Shown here: positions 22,123 through 22,961 of the stretch, piece by piece
Position numbering within the stretch: position 1 is the first letter of the stretch
Layout of the letters: the number at the start of each line of letters is the position of its first letter
Source of the DNA: DATDAH01 sp036525535
GTDB lineage: Bacteria > Actinomycetota > Acidimicrobiia > Acidimicrobiales > DATDAH01
Direction of reading: 5' to 3'
DNA: 22,961 bases
Assembly (NCBI GenBank): GCA_036525535.1
Contig: DATDAH010000202.1
Coordinates: 1-22,961, forward strand
Notes under the pieces: model-generated
The model's database searches: none
The model's input: the letters and a program-made list of their open reading frames with translations, nothing else
What the model was told of the DNA's origin: nothing
Position numbers and translations under genes: made by a program

Positions 22123-22611
22123 ATGTCGTTCAAAGTCGGTGATCGTGTCGTGTACCCCCACCATGGGGCCGCGGTGATCGAGAAGAAGGAGAAGCGCAAG
22201 ACGCCGGGCGCCGAGTCCGAGGAGAAGGAGTACCTCGTCCTGCGCATGGCGCACGGCGAGCTGACCCTCTCGGTACCTTCCGACAACGCCGAGACGGTCG
22301 GCATGCGGCGCCCCATCGCCCGTGAGGATGTCGAGGACCTGTACCAGGTGCTGGCCAAGCGGGACGTGCGCGAGCCCTCCAACTGGAGCCGGCGCTTCAA
22401 GAACCACCAGGAGAAGCTGAAGTCGGGCGACGTCTACCAGGTGGCCGAGGTCGTCCGGAACCTGGCGTTGCGGGAGGCCGACCGAGGCCTCTCCGCCGGC
22501 GAGAAGTCCATGCTGGCCAAGGCCCGCAGCGTGCTCGTCTCCGAACTGAGCTTTGCGCTGGATGTCTCCGAGGACGACGCCCTCGATCAGGTCAACGCTC
22601 AGCTCACCTGA
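22123..22611 (+). CDS. carD: CarD family RNA polymerase-binding regulator
   Basis: A 162-residue CarD/CdnL protein, the length seen in mycobacteria. It binds the RNA polymerase beta subunit and stabilises open complexes, notably at rRNA promoters. MSFKVGDRVVYPHHGAAVIE is the Tudor-like polymerase-interacting domain (1-55); the helical DNA-binding part follows, with W88 (SNWSRRFK) equivalent to the tryptophan that wedges into the -10 region in M. tuberculosis CarD. EKLKSGDVYQVAEVVRNLALRE and SAGEKSMLAKARSVLVSEL are the family C-terminal helices. In mycobacteria carD is followed by ispD; here the next gene is thiL, convergent and overlapping by 8 bases. Its place after hpf pairs two regulators of ribosome supply and activity. 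Confidence 0.96.
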   Translation: MSFKVGDRVVYPHHGAAVIEKKEKRKTPGAESEEKEYLVLRMAHGELTLSVPSDNAETVGMRRPIAREDVEDLYQVLAKRDVREPSNWSRRFKNHQEKLKSGDVYQVAEVVRNLALREADRGLSAGEKSMLAKARSVLVSELSFALDVSEDDALDQVNAQLT

Positions 22612-22961
22612 GCGGGTGTTCCCAGCCGCCTTGCAGCGGCTGACCGCCGAGGGTGACCTCGGCGCCGTCGATGGTCACGCCGATCGCCGTGGGCTGACGT
22701 AGCCCCGCCCGCGCGAACGCGGCCAACACGCGGTCGGGATCGGGAGCGGTGAAGCAGAGCTCGTAGTCGTCGCCTCCGCTGACCGCCTGCTCCAACCCGG
22801 CGCCGTCGGCGACGGGGATGGCACCGGGGTCCAGCCCGATGCCTACGCCCGATGCTCTGGCGATGCGGAGGACGTCGACGGCGAGCCCGTCGGACAGATC
22901 CAGCATCGCCGTCGCCGCCGCCGAGGACGCGGCTCGTCCTTCGCCCAGGCGGGGGAGGGGA
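22604..22961 (-). CDS. thiL: Thiamine-monophosphate kinase, N-terminus beyond window edge
   Basis: The C-terminal 118 residues of ThiL, which phosphorylates thiamine phosphate to thiamine pyrophosphate with ATP. TAMLDLSDGLAVDVLRIARASGVGI is the conserved metal/ATP-binding block (DxSDG), LDPGAIPVA the following strand, and AVSGGDDYELCFTAP the GGxDYEL motif of the PurM-like fold. PTAIGVTIDG and PLQGGWEH end the protein in the usual way. The start and the first half lie to the right of the window. Its stop overlaps the last 8 bases of carD. AIR synthetase-related kinases share the fold, but the GGDDYEL block is specific enough for a confident name. Confidence 0.9.
   Translation of the reverse strand, partial: PLPRLGEGRAASSAAATAMLDLSDGLAVDVLRIARASGVGIGLDPGAIPVADGAGLEQAVSGGDDYELCFTAPDPDRVLAAFARAGLRQPTAIGVTIDGAEVTLGGQPLQGGWEHPLR

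Noticed and set aside
1..22961. CRISPR array, insertion sequence, prophage, tRNA or rRNA
   Set aside because: I saw no spaced direct repeats, transposase or phage-type proteins, terminal repeats, or cloverleaf/CCA-type sequence in any gap; gaps are all short.

Overview
This 22,961-base window is GC-rich, densely packed bacterial DNA with 23 protein genes, two of them cut by the window edges. No gap exceeds 120 bases. I see no rRNA, tRNA, insertion sequence, phage gene or CRISPR array. A CarD regulator, a long hibernation factor, several luciferase-like flavin oxidoreductases, an MpaB/DUF2236 protein and short GC-rich gaps point to an actinobacterium. The many leaderless genes fit a lineage such as Acidimicrobiia, but no marker here decides the class, so that placement is inference.

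Layout. 1-2437 (minus): an acyl-CoA ligase overlapping a class III aminotransferase by ATGA. 2513-4762 (plus): a secreted M23 peptidase fused to a seven-repeat FG-GAP propeller. 4750-5517 (minus): an MpaB/DUF2236 protein, divergent from a membrane-anchored HExxH protein (5570-6901). 6918-11009: a regulated-looking cluster. A luciferase-like monooxygenase and a ferritin-like protein (minus) diverge from a TetR regulator and a serine hydrolase (plus), with a perfect inverted repeat in the shared promoter. 11024-12771 (minus): a second serine hydrolase overlapping a second luciferase-like oxidoreductase. 12791-14979 (plus): an SDR dehydrogenase and fumarase (fumC). 14983-17040 (minus): a Tat-exported flavin amine oxidase and a thioredoxin-fold protein lacking CxxC. 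17084-19463 (plus): an eIF2B-like protein, a malyl/citramalyl-CoA lyase-like protein and a glycine-rich one-pass membrane protein. 19497-20135 (minus): an AcpH-like protein. 20213-21202 (plus): an EamA transporter. 21315-22611 (plus): hpf and carD. The right edge holds the C-terminal part of thiL (minus).

Much of the content is housekeeping (fumC, thiL, carD, hpf) mixed with oxidative and acyl-CoA catabolism. Two signals stand out. First, a TANNNT box lies 6 to 9 bases before the start codon of most genes that head a transcript, which implies leaderless mRNAs; at two genes (TetR and EamA) the codon at that position is ATA or ATC. Second, the TetR-controlled divergent cluster pairs a ferritin-like protein of no known function with a flavin monooxygenase and a serine hydrolase. 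I do not find a clearly new defence or mobile system.
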